Positions 36,393 through 45,405 are shown, counted from the stretch's first letter. The stretch: DNA of 64,000 bases from Exiguobacterium sp. AM39-5BH (GCF_003467445.1 NZ_QSGS01000007.1:1-64000), one strand, 5' to 3'. Program-made: numbers and translations. The notes: generated from the letters alone by a model not told the origin.

Positions 36393-36420
36393 ATTATACC
36401 CCCTATGGTATATATGTCAA
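36393..36420 (-). promoter_or_regulatory. Consensus promoter with CstR/CsoR-like operator
   Basis: Minus-strand TTGACA (36415-36420), 16-base spacer, TATAAT (36393-36398). The inverted repeat TATACC-N6-GGTATA (36395-36412) fills the spacer and overlaps the -10. A repressor bound there would block polymerase. Confidence 0.75.
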
Positions 36421-36461
36421 CGCGGACGCCTCACAAAAAAAGCTGCGCCCCGGGGCACAGC

Positions 36462-36737
36462 TTAAAAGTCGAGCAATGAATCAGTTTTTGGTTCGTCCTC
36501 TTCTTCAAGCGGGATTCCGAGGAACGCCGCCATCTGACGATCGAATGGCGGCTTCGACTTGACCGGTTGGGCCACCGGGACTGAAGCTGACTGCATCGTC
36601 GGAGCCGAATCGGCGAGCAGAAGTTCACAATACCCCATCAGCTTTGCCAAATGGCGCTTCTGGGTCTCTCCGCTTGACTGTTCGATTTGGGTCATCACTT
36701 GCTTCATCTGCGTGATGACTTGTTGTTCTGTAATCAT
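36462..36737 (-). CDS. YwdI-like (DUF5327) small cytoplasmic protein
   Basis: 91 residues. An N-terminal helical segment MITEQQVITQMKQVMTQIEQ leads into KRHLAKLMGYCELLLAD (~28-44). Then come a low-complexity Pro/Val linker and an acidic tail. Family known in Bacilli, function unknown. GGATGTG lies upstream of ATG 36737. Confidence 0.65.
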   Translation of the reverse strand: MITEQQVITQMKQVMTQIEQSSGETQKRHLAKLMGYCELLLADSAPTMQSASVPVAQPVKSKPPFDRQMAAFLGIPLEEEDEPKTDSLLDF

Positions 36738-36805
36738 AAATCGTACACATCCTTTACCGTTCCATTTTGAGGCAAACGAGGGGGTGGCCGCAAGTCCAAC
36801 GCTCC

Positions 36806-38101
36806 TCAGTCTTCTGTCTCCACACGCGTCGTGAGCCAGGATTGGAACGCCTCGAAGTCGAACCGGACTTGAGTAGCGTAAAATTGTGACCAGCGCAGGA
36901 TTTGACGAACAAACAGCGGTCGTGACGCACCGATCGCCGCCGCGATGCGTTCACTCGCCTCGTAATCGAGCACGTTCGCATCTGCGTCCGCCCGGGCATG
37001 GATTTTGGCAGTGATTTCCGCTTGCACTTTCAGTGTTTCAATTAACGACTCCTCACTTTTTACATGTTTTGCTTTCACTTTCCGCTTATACGGCGACCGT
37101 TGACGGACGTAATATTCGTTCCCGTCGATCGTCAAATAGCCGAGATACGGGTCGCGACTGAGAACCATGGCGCGTTGGGCCGCGATGACACGTGCCCCTT
37201 GATGCGACAGTCCGTCCTCGAACAACGGGTGCGTCGGTAGGAAGAGTGACGGGACGGCCGATTGGGCCTGCTTCATCTCGAGGATGAGGTCTTCATCATG
37301 CTCCGCGTCCGCGCCTTCAATCAAAATATAATAGCGTTCGAGTCCGATTGAGGCGGTGCCGCTCTCGCGTTTGATGGCGATATCTTTAATCTCGTAGTAG
37401 TCGGCATGGTGCCGATGCTTTTCAGACAAGGACGCCAAATAATCCGGCCACGCCTGCTTGATTTGCTTCGCCGTCTTCGGACTAACTGGGACGAGGTCGT
37501 CGCTCGTCGCAAAATAGCGCTCCTCGTCCCGCACTTCCGTCCGCTCAGCCATGAACGCGTCTTTCTTCTTCTCTGCTTTCTTGATCACTTTCTTGATGGC
37601 TTTACACGTGTTCGCTTTCGTGAACTGGACGTCCTCGTCTTTCCCGTTCGCGTAGCGCTCTATGGCGCGCGCATACGTTTCAGCGTACGTCTCGATGGCC
37701 CGGGTCGCGTCAAAGCCTGACTCGGCGGCAAACAAGTCGACCGAGACGGCCATACGCAGGATGTCAAACAAATAAGACCCGATATACGCCTCGTCAAAAT
37801 CGTTCACATCGTAAATGATTGTCCCGGCGCCATCCTCGAACACACCAAAATTCTCAAAATGGAGATCGCCCTGAATGAACGTCGGATGGGACGTATCCGT
37901 ATCGAACGCGAACGGTACTTTCGCGAAATCGTAATAGAACAAATGTGAACTTCCTCGGAAAAACGAGAACGGTGTCGCACTCATCTTGGCATACTTTTCG
38001 TCTCTAGCGGCTTCGGATAGATTGCGAATCGATTTATCGTAGTAATCCAAGACGGTCGCGAGCGTCTCACGACGGATTTGTTGTTTGACGGATGTGAACA
38101 T
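36806..38101 (-). CDS. DUF2252 family protein
   Basis: 431 residues from ATG 38101 (MFTSVKQQ) behind GGGGAGAAGG. Hallmarks are FFRGSSHLFYYDF (~50-62), the kinase-like HFENFGVFEDG with YDVNDFDEAYIGSYLFDILRMAVS (~96-130 region), and RQRSPYKRKVKAKH. The fold resembles phosphotransferases, but no activity is established. Only 13 bases separate it from the msrAB stop, so they form an operon. Confidence 0.85.
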   Translation of the reverse strand: MFTSVKQQIRRETLATVLDYYDKSIRNLSEAARDEKYAKMSATPFSFFRGSSHLFYYDFAKVPFAFDTDTSHPTFIQGDLHFENFGVFEDGAGTIIYDVNDFDEAYIGSYLFDILRMAVSVDLFAAESGFDATRAIETYAETYARAIERYANGKDEDVQFTKANTCKAIKKVIKKAEKKKDAFMAERTEVRDEERYFATSDDLVPVSPKTAKQIKQAWPDYLASLSEKHRHHADYYEIKDIAIKRESGTASIGLERYYILIEGADAEHDEDLILEMKQAQSAVPSLFLPTHPLFEDGLSHQGARVIAAQRAMVLSRDPYLGYLTIDGNEYYVRQRSPYKRKVKAKHVKSEESLIETLKVQAEITAKIHARADADANVLDYEASERIAAAIGASRPLFVRQILRWSQFYATQVRFDFEAFQSWLTTRVETED

Positions 38102-38114
38102 GACCTTCTCCCCT

Positions 38115-39065
38115 TCACGCATCAAATAAGTGCTTGTACTTTCCATATCCTGCAGACTCGAGTTCTTCTTTTGGGATGAAACGGAGCGCTGCCGAGTTGA
38201 TGCAGTAGCGCAAGCCGCCGAGTTCTTTCGGACCGTCATCGAACAAGTGGCCGAGATGGCTGTCGGCTCGTTTCGAGCGGACTTCGGTACGGACCATATG
38301 GTGCGTCGTGTCCATATTCATATCGATGCGTTTTTCCTCAATCGGACGAGAAAAGCTCGGCCAACCACAGTTGGATTGGAATTTATCGCGCGATGTGAAG
38401 AGCGGCGTGCCATCGATGACATCGACGTATAATCCTTCCCGCTCCTCATCCCAATATTCGTTCTGGAACGGAGGCTCCGTGCCGTTCTCTTGCGTGACTT
38501 TATATTGCATCGGCGTCAGACGATCTTTTAATTCTTTCTGTAGCTTCTTGTCGCTCCACGCCTCTTTCACGAATTTGGCCCGGCCAGAACCGACGCGGTA
38601 CATCTCGTAACGAAACGGGTTTTTCTTGTAATAGTCTTGATGGTAATCTTCCGCTTCCCAGAACGTCTTCGCCGGACGGATCTCGACTTCAATCGGTCGA
38701 TCGAAGCGTCCCGAATCCTCGATTTCTTGTTTCGACCGTTCAGCCGCTGCACGCTGTTCTTCTGAATGATAGAAAATCGCTGGTCGATACGATTCACCTC
38801 GGTCATTGAACTGTCCGCCGCCATCGGTCGGGTCGATCTGACGCCAATAGATGCGCAACAGTTCTTCGTACGAGATGACTTCCGGATCGAACGTGACCTC
38901 GATCGCCTCTAGGTGACCTGTCGTCTCCGAACAGACTTGTTGGTACGTCGGGTGGTCGACATGTCCGCCCGTATAGCCGGAAATGACGCGCTCGACCCCC
39001 TCATATTTATGAAACGGTTTGACCATGCACCAAAAACAGCCTCCCGCGAATGTAGCTTTTGCCAT
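38115..39065 (-). CDS. msrAB: Fused peptide methionine sulfoxide reductase MsrA/MsrB
   Basis: Repairs both S- and R-methionine sulfoxide. 316 residues from ATG 39065 behind TAAGGAGGG. The MsrA half carries the catalytic GGCFWCM (~7-13). The MsrB half has CGWPSFSRP and catalytic [10 protein letters not shown] (~294-303). The position usually holding a zinc cysteine reads [14 protein letters not shown], so it is the zinc-free MsrB type. No signal peptide, so cytoplasmic. Confidence 0.95.
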   Translation of the reverse strand: MAKATFAGGCFWCMVKPFHKYEGVERVISGYTGGHVDHPTYQQVCSETTGHLEAIEVTFDPEVISYEELLRIYWRQIDPTDGGGQFNDRGESYRPAIFYHSEEQRAAAERSKQEIEDSGRFDRPIEVEIRPAKTFWEAEDYHQDYYKKNPFRYEMYRVGSGRAKFVKEAWSDKKLQKELKDRLTPMQYKVTQENGTEPPFQNEYWDEEREGLYVDVIDGTPLFTSRDKFQSNCGWPSFSRPIEEKRIDMNMDTTHHMVRTEVRSKRADSHLGHLFDDGPKELGGLRYCINSAALRFIPKEELESAGYGKYKHLFDA

Positions 39066-39118
39066 AACAAATCCCTCCTTACTATGTAGTGTACCCAAAA
39101 ATTCTCACCGACAACAAA

Positions 39119-39148
39119 AAACGAGAACCCCGAACGTGTTCTCGTTAA
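39119..39148 (-). terminator. Terminator after small two-helix protein
   Basis: AACGAGAAC pairs with GTTCTCGTT around a C/G-rich loop, with TTTTTT on the minus strand. It overlaps the stop of the small gene. Confidence 0.8.
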
Positions 39149-39327
39149 TCTTCTTCGACCCGATTCATATGACGCATCACTAAAAATAAGATGACACCGA
39201 CGATGGCCGCCCCGAGAACAGTCAACGCCATATTCCCTCGAGCCGATAATGTATAAAAGATAGCCAATCCGATCAAGATGAGCGCGATCGGAATGAAGGC
39301 TCGTTTGAAATGATCCCAATACCGCAC
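39145..39327 (-). CDS. Small two-helix membrane protein, unknown
   Basis: 60 residues (MRYWDHFKRAFIPIAL...) with helices IPIALILIGLAIFYTL and ALTVLGAAIVGVILFLVM and a short charged tail. AAAGGGGGAC lies upstream of ATG 39327, and a terminator follows directly, so it looks like a genuine gene. Possibly a YtpI/YrhC-type Bacillales membrane peptide, but I cannot assign it. Confidence 0.65.
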   Translation of the reverse strand: MRYWDHFKRAFIPIALILIGLAIFYTLSARGNMALTVLGAAIVGVILFLVMRHMNRVEED

Positions 39328-39414
39328 GGACAGTCCCCCTTTTCTCTATCATACCAAACTTATTTGCTAAGATAGAGTGGAAGATGATGTTCCATTTCAA
39401 AGGAGGCACCTCAT

Positions 39415-39750
39415 ATGGAAGTTGAACGATTATGGGCCAATCGCCCGACATTGATCTGGGAAGACCGAATGAACGAGGGCGATGACGTGTATACCGTCGA
39501 AATTATCTTTGCCGTCGATGCCGCACTACGACGGTATGTGACCGCCTTGCTGCACGCAGACGGGACGGAAGCAACCGTGTTAGCGGCCGTCCGCGACGTC
39601 GTGTTGCGCTTGAACGAGATTGACAAAGAGCACGACCATTTCATCGAGACGGTCGAGCGTGAGGAATTGTACGACTTCATCCAAGCCGGCGCCGTTCTAA
39701 CCGGTTATGAAACGACCGAAGACATGACAGAAGAATGGCGCGAATGGTGA
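39415..39750 (+). CDS. Hypothetical protein, 111 residues
   Basis: Soluble acidic protein starting at ATG 39415 behind AAAGGAGG. It contains YTVEIIFAVDAALRRYVTALL (~24-44, in part VEIIFAVDAALRRYV) and an acidic C-terminus (EDMTEEWREW). No domain recognised. Codon usage matches its neighbours, so it is probably real. Stands alone between the divergent small membrane gene and the diguanylate cyclase. Confidence 0.65.
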   Translation: MEVERLWANRPTLIWEDRMNEGDDVYTVEIIFAVDAALRRYVTALLHADGTEATVLAAVRDVVLRLNEIDKEHDHFIETVEREELYDFIQAGAVLTGYETTEDMTEEWREW

Positions 39751-39843
39751 AGAACACATTCCTTCTATCCCTCTGGCGTCAATATGGTTTGAATGTGCTA
39801 AACTGAAACTAATTATTTCCATTTCACGTTAGGGGATACGTTT

Positions 39844-40914
39844 ATGCTGACGATCATTAACTCATTTTTTTTGAACTTGTGTATCCTGTTCACCCTGTTC
39901 ACCATTTCGTTTCTTCCTTTTCGCAACCGCCCACGGCTCACACCGACATCGCCGTTGAAAGGTAGAATTCTGCTCGGCGTCCAAAGCGGAGTTGTCGCCT
40001 TGATTCTACTGGCGAACGCACTGCCGCTTGAAGGCATCTTCATCGACTTGCGCTCCATCCCGATTTCAATCGCGGTCCTTTTCGGAGGCTGGGTGAGCGG
40101 AACGGTCGCCGCTCTCATTTTTTTGTCGGTCCGATTTTTGATGGTGACCGATGGCGCATACCTCGGTTTTTACCTTGCCGTCTTGAGCATAGTCGGGCTT
40201 GTCCTTCCCATCAGTCTTTTGAGGCTCAAACTCGATAACACGCGCAATACATTACTCGTCTTCACGACCATTAGTGTCACCGTTTTCGGTGCGGTACTTT
40301 ATTACGCGTTGCCGTTGCATCTGTTCTATCCGGTATTTCTCACCTACGTCGTCATGGCGTACGGTGGCGCGTGCGCCGCATATCGCTTGCTTCAAGAGTT
40401 GCGACGCCATTTTGAGAACGTCCAACATCAGCAACAACTTGCCCGGACGGACGCTTTGACCGGCATCGCCAACCGTCGTTTGTTGAACGAGGCCATGGCC
40501 AACTTGAATGTCGAGGCAAAAGAATATGCATTAATTCTCGTCGACATCGATCACTTTAAACGCGTGAATGATACGTACGGTCATGACGTCGGCGACGACG
40601 TGTTGCGTGAGCTCGGCATGCTACTCGTCGCCGAGAGCGAAGAGCGTCATCTCGTCGGCCGCTTCGGTGGGGAAGAATTTTTAATCATTATGCCGCACGC
40701 CAAAAAAGAAGAAGTAAGCCACTTGGCCGAATCTATACGAGAAAAAGTCTCGACGTTCCCGTTTGAGACGAGCGCTGGGACGTTGCATATCACAGTCTCG
40801 CTCGGTGCCTGCCATTCGAACGACATCGAAGTCGACAGCGTGTTGAAGCATGCTGACGAAGCGTTATACCACGCTAAGGAATCTGGTCGCAATCGTTTCA
40901 TCTTGGCATCGTAA
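39844..40914 (+). CDS. Membrane diguanylate cyclase (5TM-LYT sensor + GGDEF)
   Basis: 356 residues. Six hydrophobic helices (~1-195) include the 5TMR-LYT signature DLRSIPISIAVLFGGWVSG (~70-88). A short linker follows, then a GGDEF domain (~205-355) with DALTGIANRR, LVDIDHFKRVNDTYGHDVGDDVL and the active-site variant GRFGGEEFLII. It makes cyclic di-GMP from two GTP. No RxxD inhibitory site is visible at the usual spacing before GGEEF. Signal sensed is unknown. Confidence 0.92.
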   Translation: MLTIINSFFLNLCILFTLFTISFLPFRNRPRLTPTSPLKGRILLGVQSGVVALILLANALPLEGIFIDLRSIPISIAVLFGGWVSGTVAALIFLSVRFLMVTDGAYLGFYLAVLSIVGLVLPISLLRLKLDNTRNTLLVFTTISVTVFGAVLYYALPLHLFYPVFLTYVVMAYGGACAAYRLLQELRRHFENVQHQQQLARTDALTGIANRRLLNEAMANLNVEAKEYALILVDIDHFKRVNDTYGHDVGDDVLRELGMLLVAESEERHLVGRFGGEEFLIIMPHAKKEEVSHLAESIREKVSTFPFETSAGTLHITVSLGACHSNDIEVDSVLKHADEALYHAKESGRNRFILAS

Positions 40915-41061
40915 TCGGCGAATCGTTCGCAAAAGATTGCGGTTTTACGCAGTTTTCCCGCTTTACTTTCAACTGGTGAATCGGTACACTATGCTAGACT
41001 TTGATTCGATGATTCTTACAGTTGATCATAGATTTGGATAGAAAAAGGGGAAACACATTTC

Positions 41062-41586
41062 ATGACAGTATTGTTATCACTATTCGGTTTGATGTTTGTG
41101 GGGTCGTTCGTCCTCGACTATCAACGTGGCAAGACGTTCCGCCAGTCGCTCTTCGGGGGAGTCGACACGATGAAACGGAACTTGTTGATTTTTTTACGCA
41201 CATCACTCTCGATGATGATTTTCATCGGCCCGCTCTTGCTCATCTCGATGTTCGCCTTCTCAGATCTCGTCTCGTTCGAGACAGTCGCTGCGTTCATGAT
41301 TGCCGTACTCAGTATCGGGTTCGCGGAACGCATCGTCGGGATGATTGTCGCACCGCTCGTGCGTACGTTCTGGCATCAGCGCGGCAAGTTGATGCCACTC
41401 TATCTCGACGCTGCGCTCTACATCTTCTTGCTGTCGATTCTAATTCTAGAGTTTCTGATGAATATCCCAGGCGTCGAGCTGAACAGCCCGGTCATCGCTT
41501 TATTTTACGCGTTCGCCTTATTCTACATCCGCTATTTGTTTAGCTTGATTCGCTTCACCCTTCGTAAAGGCGTCCCTTCAAACTGA
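41062..41586 (+). CDS. Hypothetical integral membrane protein
   Basis: 174 residues with about five hydrophobic helices (e.g. LLSLFGLMFVGSFVL, SMMIFIGPLLLISMFAF, YIFLLSILILEFLM). A charged cytoplasmic loop is VRTFWHQRGKLMP. AAAGGGG precedes ATG 41062. It follows the diguanylate cyclase after 147 bases on the same strand. No family recognised. Confidence 0.75.
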   Translation: MTVLLSLFGLMFVGSFVLDYQRGKTFRQSLFGGVDTMKRNLLIFLRTSLSMMIFIGPLLLISMFAFSDLVSFETVAAFMIAVLSIGFAERIVGMIVAPLVRTFWHQRGKLMPLYLDAALYIFLLSILILEFLMNIPGVELNSPVIALFYAFALFYIRYLFSLIRFTLRKGVPSN

Positions 41587-41645
41587 ATCGATGCCGATTC
41601 CACGAACCGCAGACACATGGTCTGCGGTTTATTTTTATTTCCTAA

Positions 41646-41675
41646 TTGACAATGAGAATCGTTATCACTTATACT
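41646..41675 (+). promoter_or_regulatory. Fur-controlled promoter of the candidate sRNA
   Basis: TTGACA (41646-41651), 18-base spacer, TATACT (41670-41675). The spacer is a Fur box: positions 41648-41666 match the 19-bp Fur consensus at 16 of 19, and TGAGAATCGTTATCA (41653-41667) is a near-perfect 7-1-7 palindrome. Confidence 0.85.
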
Positions 41676-41681
41676 TTATTT

Positions 41682-41843
41682 GTAGCTCCCAAAAGCTTGA
41701 CGTGACTGTTCCCCAAACCATTACGTCACGTGGATTCCCCTCCACGACACTCTTTTTGAAAGCAATGCGACAACCCCCATTTGTTGCACCCAAATTTGCC
41801 ATCTAAAAAACGAGCGGCTCTCCGACAGAGCCGCTCGTTTTTC
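41682..41843 (+). ncRNA. Candidate Fur-regulated, C-rich small RNA (FsrA-like)
   Basis: An intergenic transcript of about 160 nt predicted from a Fur-box promoter to a strong terminator (stem 41810-41821/41827-41838). Three hairpins expose C-rich loops. The first is stem 41700-41706/41725-41731, with CCCC at 41711-41714. The second is CGTGG/CCACG (41729-41733/41742-41746), with loop ATTCCCCT. The third is GCGACAA/TTGTTGC (41767-41773/41781-41787), with loop CCCCCAT. Such loops can pair with Shine-Dalgarno sequences. No convincing ORF lies here. By analogy with B. subtilis FsrA it would silence iron-rich enzymes when iron is low. Confidence 0.7.
41810..41842. terminator. Bidirectional terminator shared by the sRNA and cydC
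   Basis: ACGAGCGGCTCT pairs with AGAGCCGCTCGT around CCGAC, with A-run on the left and T-run on the right. Confidence 0.93.
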
Positions 41844-43558
41844 TATGCGAAGATATCTAGCTCGATCTGTTTCAATCCATAGAAGACGCCACGGGACCGC
41901 ATCAATTCATCATACGTTCCCGTCTCCACGACTCGACCGTTTTCCATGACAATGATGTGATCGAAGCGCTCGAGCCCGGTCAAGCGATGACTGACCATAA
42001 CGAGCGTTGATGACTCGGCACGGTGAAAAATCTCGGCGAACACGTCCGCTTCGGTCCGCGCATCGAGCGCCGACGTCGCTTCATCAAGAATCCAGAGCAC
42101 CCCGTTTTTCAAGAGCGCCCGAGCGATGGCGAGGCGTTGCCGTTCCCCGCCCGACAAGTTCGCCCCTTTCTCGAGGACGGGTTCGTCGAGCGAGAAGCCG
42201 AGACGGACGCTCTCGAGCGCATCTTCCATGTCAGCATCGGTGAACTCTCCAGCGAGCGCCAAGTTCTCCCGTACCGTCCCGAAAAAGAAATGATTCTCTT
42301 GCAAAACGACGCTGGCTTCACGCCAGACCGATGCTTGAGTCACATCGTCCAACCGCTGTCCATTCAATCGGATCTCACCGGCATCGGGTCTGACGAACGC
42401 GAGTAATAGTTGCAAGAGCGTCGATTTACCTGAACCGCTCGGCCCGACGATAACGGTCTTTGAACCGCTTCGTAACGTCACGTCGACGTCACTCAGGACG
42501 TCACGGTACGTATCCGGATAGCGATAGGTCACACGCTCGAACGATACGTCCGGCGCTGACTCGAACGTTATGTCTGTTCGAGCGGACTCGGCCGCCACAA
42601 TCGCTTCACTCGGCTCGACGACTTCGAGCAGTCGGTCGGCCGCTTGCTTGCTGTCGGCAAAGTGGCCTGGGAAGACCGCCATCGGTGTCGTGTTCTCGAA
42701 CGCGGTGAGCGACATCATGATGAGCATGGCCAAAAACAGGCCGTTCAACTCGCCGTCGACGACGAGATACGCCCCGATGGCAAGGACACCCCACGAGACG
42801 AGCAAAGACGCCGCCACGACGAGTGACGAGTTGAAGAACTGGTTCGTCACATCCCGTTTCTGCGCTTCGGCGTAACGGTCACTCTGTTCGAGCAACTCGC
42901 CGCGCGTCCGTCCGAGTTGATGATGAAGCAACAAATCGCGATAGCCGTACATCATCTCCGTCATCCCACTCGACAGGTCACCCCGTAAAGCACGCAACTC
43001 GCGATCGTGCTTGGCACGGATTCGGGCGAAGAACGCCGGAATCAAGAAGCCGGTCACGAACACACCGAACAAAATCCAGAGACTGACCCACATCGAGAAG
43101 TACGTGACGAAGAAAATCGTGCTCAAGAAAACGAGCACCAAGATGATCGGCGGGTAGAACACGCGTAAAAAGTAGTTTTGTAAGCTCTCGACGTCACCGA
43201 CAACGCGAGCGAGCAAATCCCCACTCCGATACTTGGCAAAGATGCTCGGTACGAGCGGTTCGAGCTGGCGATAAAACCGGACCCGCAACTCGCTTAAAAT
43301 CGTGAACGTCGCCCGGTGCGAGGCGAGGCGCTCTTGATAACGCGCACTCGCCCGAATCACACCGAACAGTTTAATCAAGACGACAGGCACCATGAGCGCA
43401 TAAAGCGGCGGCACGAGGCCGGCACGTGAGACGAGGTAACCGCTCGCCGCGAACAAGGCGACGGCCGCGATCCCAGCCACGTATCCAAAGAAGATGGAGA
43501 GGATGATATCCTTCTTCTCGCGCATCATCCATTTCGTGATCGTCCAAAGTGAGTTCAT
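41843..43558 (-). CDS. cydC: Thiol reductant ABC exporter subunit CydC
   Basis: Half-transporter of the heterodimeric CydDC exporter of glutathione/cysteine. It is needed for assembly of cytochrome bd. 571 residues: six-helix membrane domain (~1-310), then ATPase domain. Walker A is VGPSGSGKST, the signature is LSGGERQRLAIARALL, and Walker B is LWILDEATSALD. It overlaps the cydD stop by 4 nt. Confidence 0.92.
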   Translation of the reverse strand: MNSLWTITKWMMREKKDIILSIFFGYVAGIAAVALFAASGYLVSRAGLVPPLYALMVPVVLIKLFGVIRASARYQERLASHRATFTILSELRVRFYRQLEPLVPSIFAKYRSGDLLARVVGDVESLQNYFLRVFYPPIILVLVFLSTIFFVTYFSMWVSLWILFGVFVTGFLIPAFFARIRAKHDRELRALRGDLSSGMTEMMYGYRDLLLHHQLGRTRGELLEQSDRYAEAQKRDVTNQFFNSSLVVAASLLVSWGVLAIGAYLVVDGELNGLFLAMLIMMSLTAFENTTPMAVFPGHFADSKQAADRLLEVVEPSEAIVAAESARTDITFESAPDVSFERVTYRYPDTYRDVLSDVDVTLRSGSKTVIVGPSGSGKSTLLQLLLAFVRPDAGEIRLNGQRLDDVTQASVWREASVVLQENHFFFGTVRENLALAGEFTDADMEDALESVRLGFSLDEPVLEKGANLSGGERQRLAIARALLKNGVLWILDEATSALDARTEADVFAEIFHRAESSTLVMVSHRLTGLERFDHIIVMENGRVVETGTYDELMRSRGVFYGLKQIELDIFA

Positions 43559-45279
43559 CCTCTCACCCCTTTCTGTAGCGTGAACAAGTCAGCGTATTGC
43601 GGAACGTTGAGCAGTTCGTCATGAGTGCCTTGAGCGAGAAGTTTCCCATCGTCCATGAACCAAATCGCATCCGCCTGTTTGATCGTATGCAACCGATGCG
43701 CGACCGTGACGAGTGTTGCCTCGCGCGACAACTCCTCAATCGAGCGTCGAACGATTTGCTCCGTCACTAAATCGAGACCTGTCGTCGGTTCATCGAACAA
43801 GATGATGCCCGGACGTTTCAAGAAGGCACGGGCCAAGGCGAGCCGTTGCCGTTCGCCTCCGGACAATCCATAACCGCCTTCACCGAGCTCGGTATGAATA
43901 CCGTTCGGCAACTGGGAAATGACATCGTTCAGTCCGGCCGCGGCCGCAGCTTCGAGAATGTTTGTCTCGTCAGCCGTTTCCCCGAGGGCGATGTTATCGG
44001 CGACGGTACCGGCGAACAAATACGGATTTTGTGAGATGTACCCGATTGTGTCATACCATGACGAATCGGTGTAAGTCTCGAGTGGGGCTCCTTCGACGAG
44101 GACACGTCCACTGTCCGGTTTGACAAGTCCGGACAACACGTTCAAGACGGTCGTCTTGCCGGATCCACTCGCTCCGACGAGCGCCACGTGAGCACCGGCG
44201 GGAATCAAGCCACTCAATGGATGCAGTTTGAAACGTCCGCCTTCATAGGCGAACGAGACGGCGTCGAGCTCGAGGTCCGGGGTCCGGCTCGTCAACGGCA
44301 GGTCGCCCCATGTCAAACGTTCATCCGGTGCGTCGAGCGCCTCAAAGATCCGGTCGGCCGCCCCCATGCTGCCACGCCCGGTGTGGAACGCACCACCAAG
44401 GTCTTTAATCGCCAAATAGTATTCCGGGGCCAAAACGAGAATTAAAAATCCAGAGAAGAACGTCAAATTCTTCCAGACGACCATTTGGAGCGCCACTTCG
44501 AGAGCGACGACGCCCGTGCTGAGCATCGAGATGAACTCGAGCATGAGACCTGATAAGAACGCTGTCTTCAAGACGACCATCGTCGCGTCACGGAAGTCGA
44601 GACTGCTCTTTTCGATCGCTTGCGCCTCGCGCTCGGTCCGACCGTATAGTTTGAGCGTCGTCAGTCCTTGCAACACGTCCAAAAACTTTCCGGAAAATTG
44701 ATTCATTTTTTCCATCTGCTCTTCGGATTTCTTCTGCGTCGCAATCCCGATGATGATGAAGAAAATCGGGATGAACGGAGCCGTCACCATCATGATGACA
44801 CCCGAGATCCAATGTTGGCTGAAGACGACGACGAGAATGAGCAGCGGAATAATCGACGTTTGAATGACTTGCGGCCAATATTGGCTGAAATAGGCGTCGA
44901 CCTCGTCGACAGCGTCCATGAACACGCTGATTTTCTTTCCGGACTGTCCGGACAACGACGTCTCAATCGGGTTCGACGTATACCGGTCGAGCAGTTGCAT
45001 CCGAAGTGTCCGCTTCGCTTTTTCCGATAGACTTGCGCCGATGCGTCCCGACATATAACCAAATAAAGCACGCGTGACGAGAGCGAGGATGAGCCACCCA
45101 AGCGTTGGGATTATGCTTTCAAATGATGCATCTTTTAAAAACACCTGGTCGACAATGTCGACAATCAAATACGCTTGAGCTAAAATCGAAAACCCAATCA
45201 TCACGGCCGCGATGACAAGTCCGTAGATATGGCGTTTTTCCGCTAAAGCGAGAGCTTGCAGTCGTTTCACTGCGTTCAT
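43555..45279 (-). CDS. cydD: Thiol reductant ABC exporter subunit CydD
   Basis: Partner of CydC. 574 residues with an N-terminal six-helix domain and ATPase domain. Walker A is VGASGSGKTT, Q-loop ISQNPYLFAG, signature LSGGERQRLALARAFL and Walker B IILFDEPTTGLD. The bd oxidase genes cydAB are not adjacent, unlike the cydABCD order of B. subtilis. The promoter carries a Rex/Fnr-type palindrome at the start point. Confidence 0.92.
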   Translation of the reverse strand: MNAVKRLQALALAEKRHIYGLVIAAVMIGFSILAQAYLIVDIVDQVFLKDASFESIIPTLGWLILALVTRALFGYMSGRIGASLSEKAKRTLRMQLLDRYTSNPIETSLSGQSGKKISVFMDAVDEVDAYFSQYWPQVIQTSIIPLLILVVVFSQHWISGVIMMVTAPFIPIFFIIIGIATQKKSEEQMEKMNQFSGKFLDVLQGLTTLKLYGRTEREAQAIEKSSLDFRDATMVVLKTAFLSGLMLEFISMLSTGVVALEVALQMVVWKNLTFFSGFLILVLAPEYYLAIKDLGGAFHTGRGSMGAADRIFEALDAPDERLTWGDLPLTSRTPDLELDAVSFAYEGGRFKLHPLSGLIPAGAHVALVGASGSGKTTVLNVLSGLVKPDSGRVLVEGAPLETYTDSSWYDTIGYISQNPYLFAGTVADNIALGETADETNILEAAAAAGLNDVISQLPNGIHTELGEGGYGLSGGERQRLALARAFLKRPGIILFDEPTTGLDLVTEQIVRRSIEELSREATLVTVAHRLHTIKQADAIWFMDDGKLLAQGTHDELLNVPQYADLFTLQKGVRG

Positions 45280-45307
45280 CCTTTCTATTTATCCAAAACT
45301 TTTTCTT

Positions 45308-45353
45308 TGTGAGGATTCTCACTAATTATACCTGATACCCTAGCTCATGGCGA
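45308..45353 (-). promoter_or_regulatory. cydDC promoter with Rex- or Fnr-like operator
   Basis: Minus-strand TCGCCA (45348-45353), 17 bases, TATAAT (45325-45330). The palindrome TGTGA-N6-TCACT (45308-45323) lies just downstream over the start point. Flanked by T's, it also matches the Rex consensus TTGTGAA-N4-TTCACAA at 11 of 14 positions. Position suggests repression. Confidence 0.65.
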
Positions 45354-45371
45354 ACGCTTCGCTTAGCCAGA

Positions 45372-45405
45372 CATGCAAAAGACGCCGCGTGCATCACGTG
45401 GCGTC
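45372..45405 (-). terminator. Terminator after Crp/Fnr regulator
   Basis: GACGCCGCGTG pairs with CACGTGGCGTC (one G-U), followed on the minus strand by TTTTGC. Confidence 0.75.

Noticed and set aside
41591..41806. 71-residue ORF in the cydC upstream gap
   Set aside because: It starts before the promoter and Fur box, lacks a ribosome site and has unlikely composition. The region fits a small RNA better.
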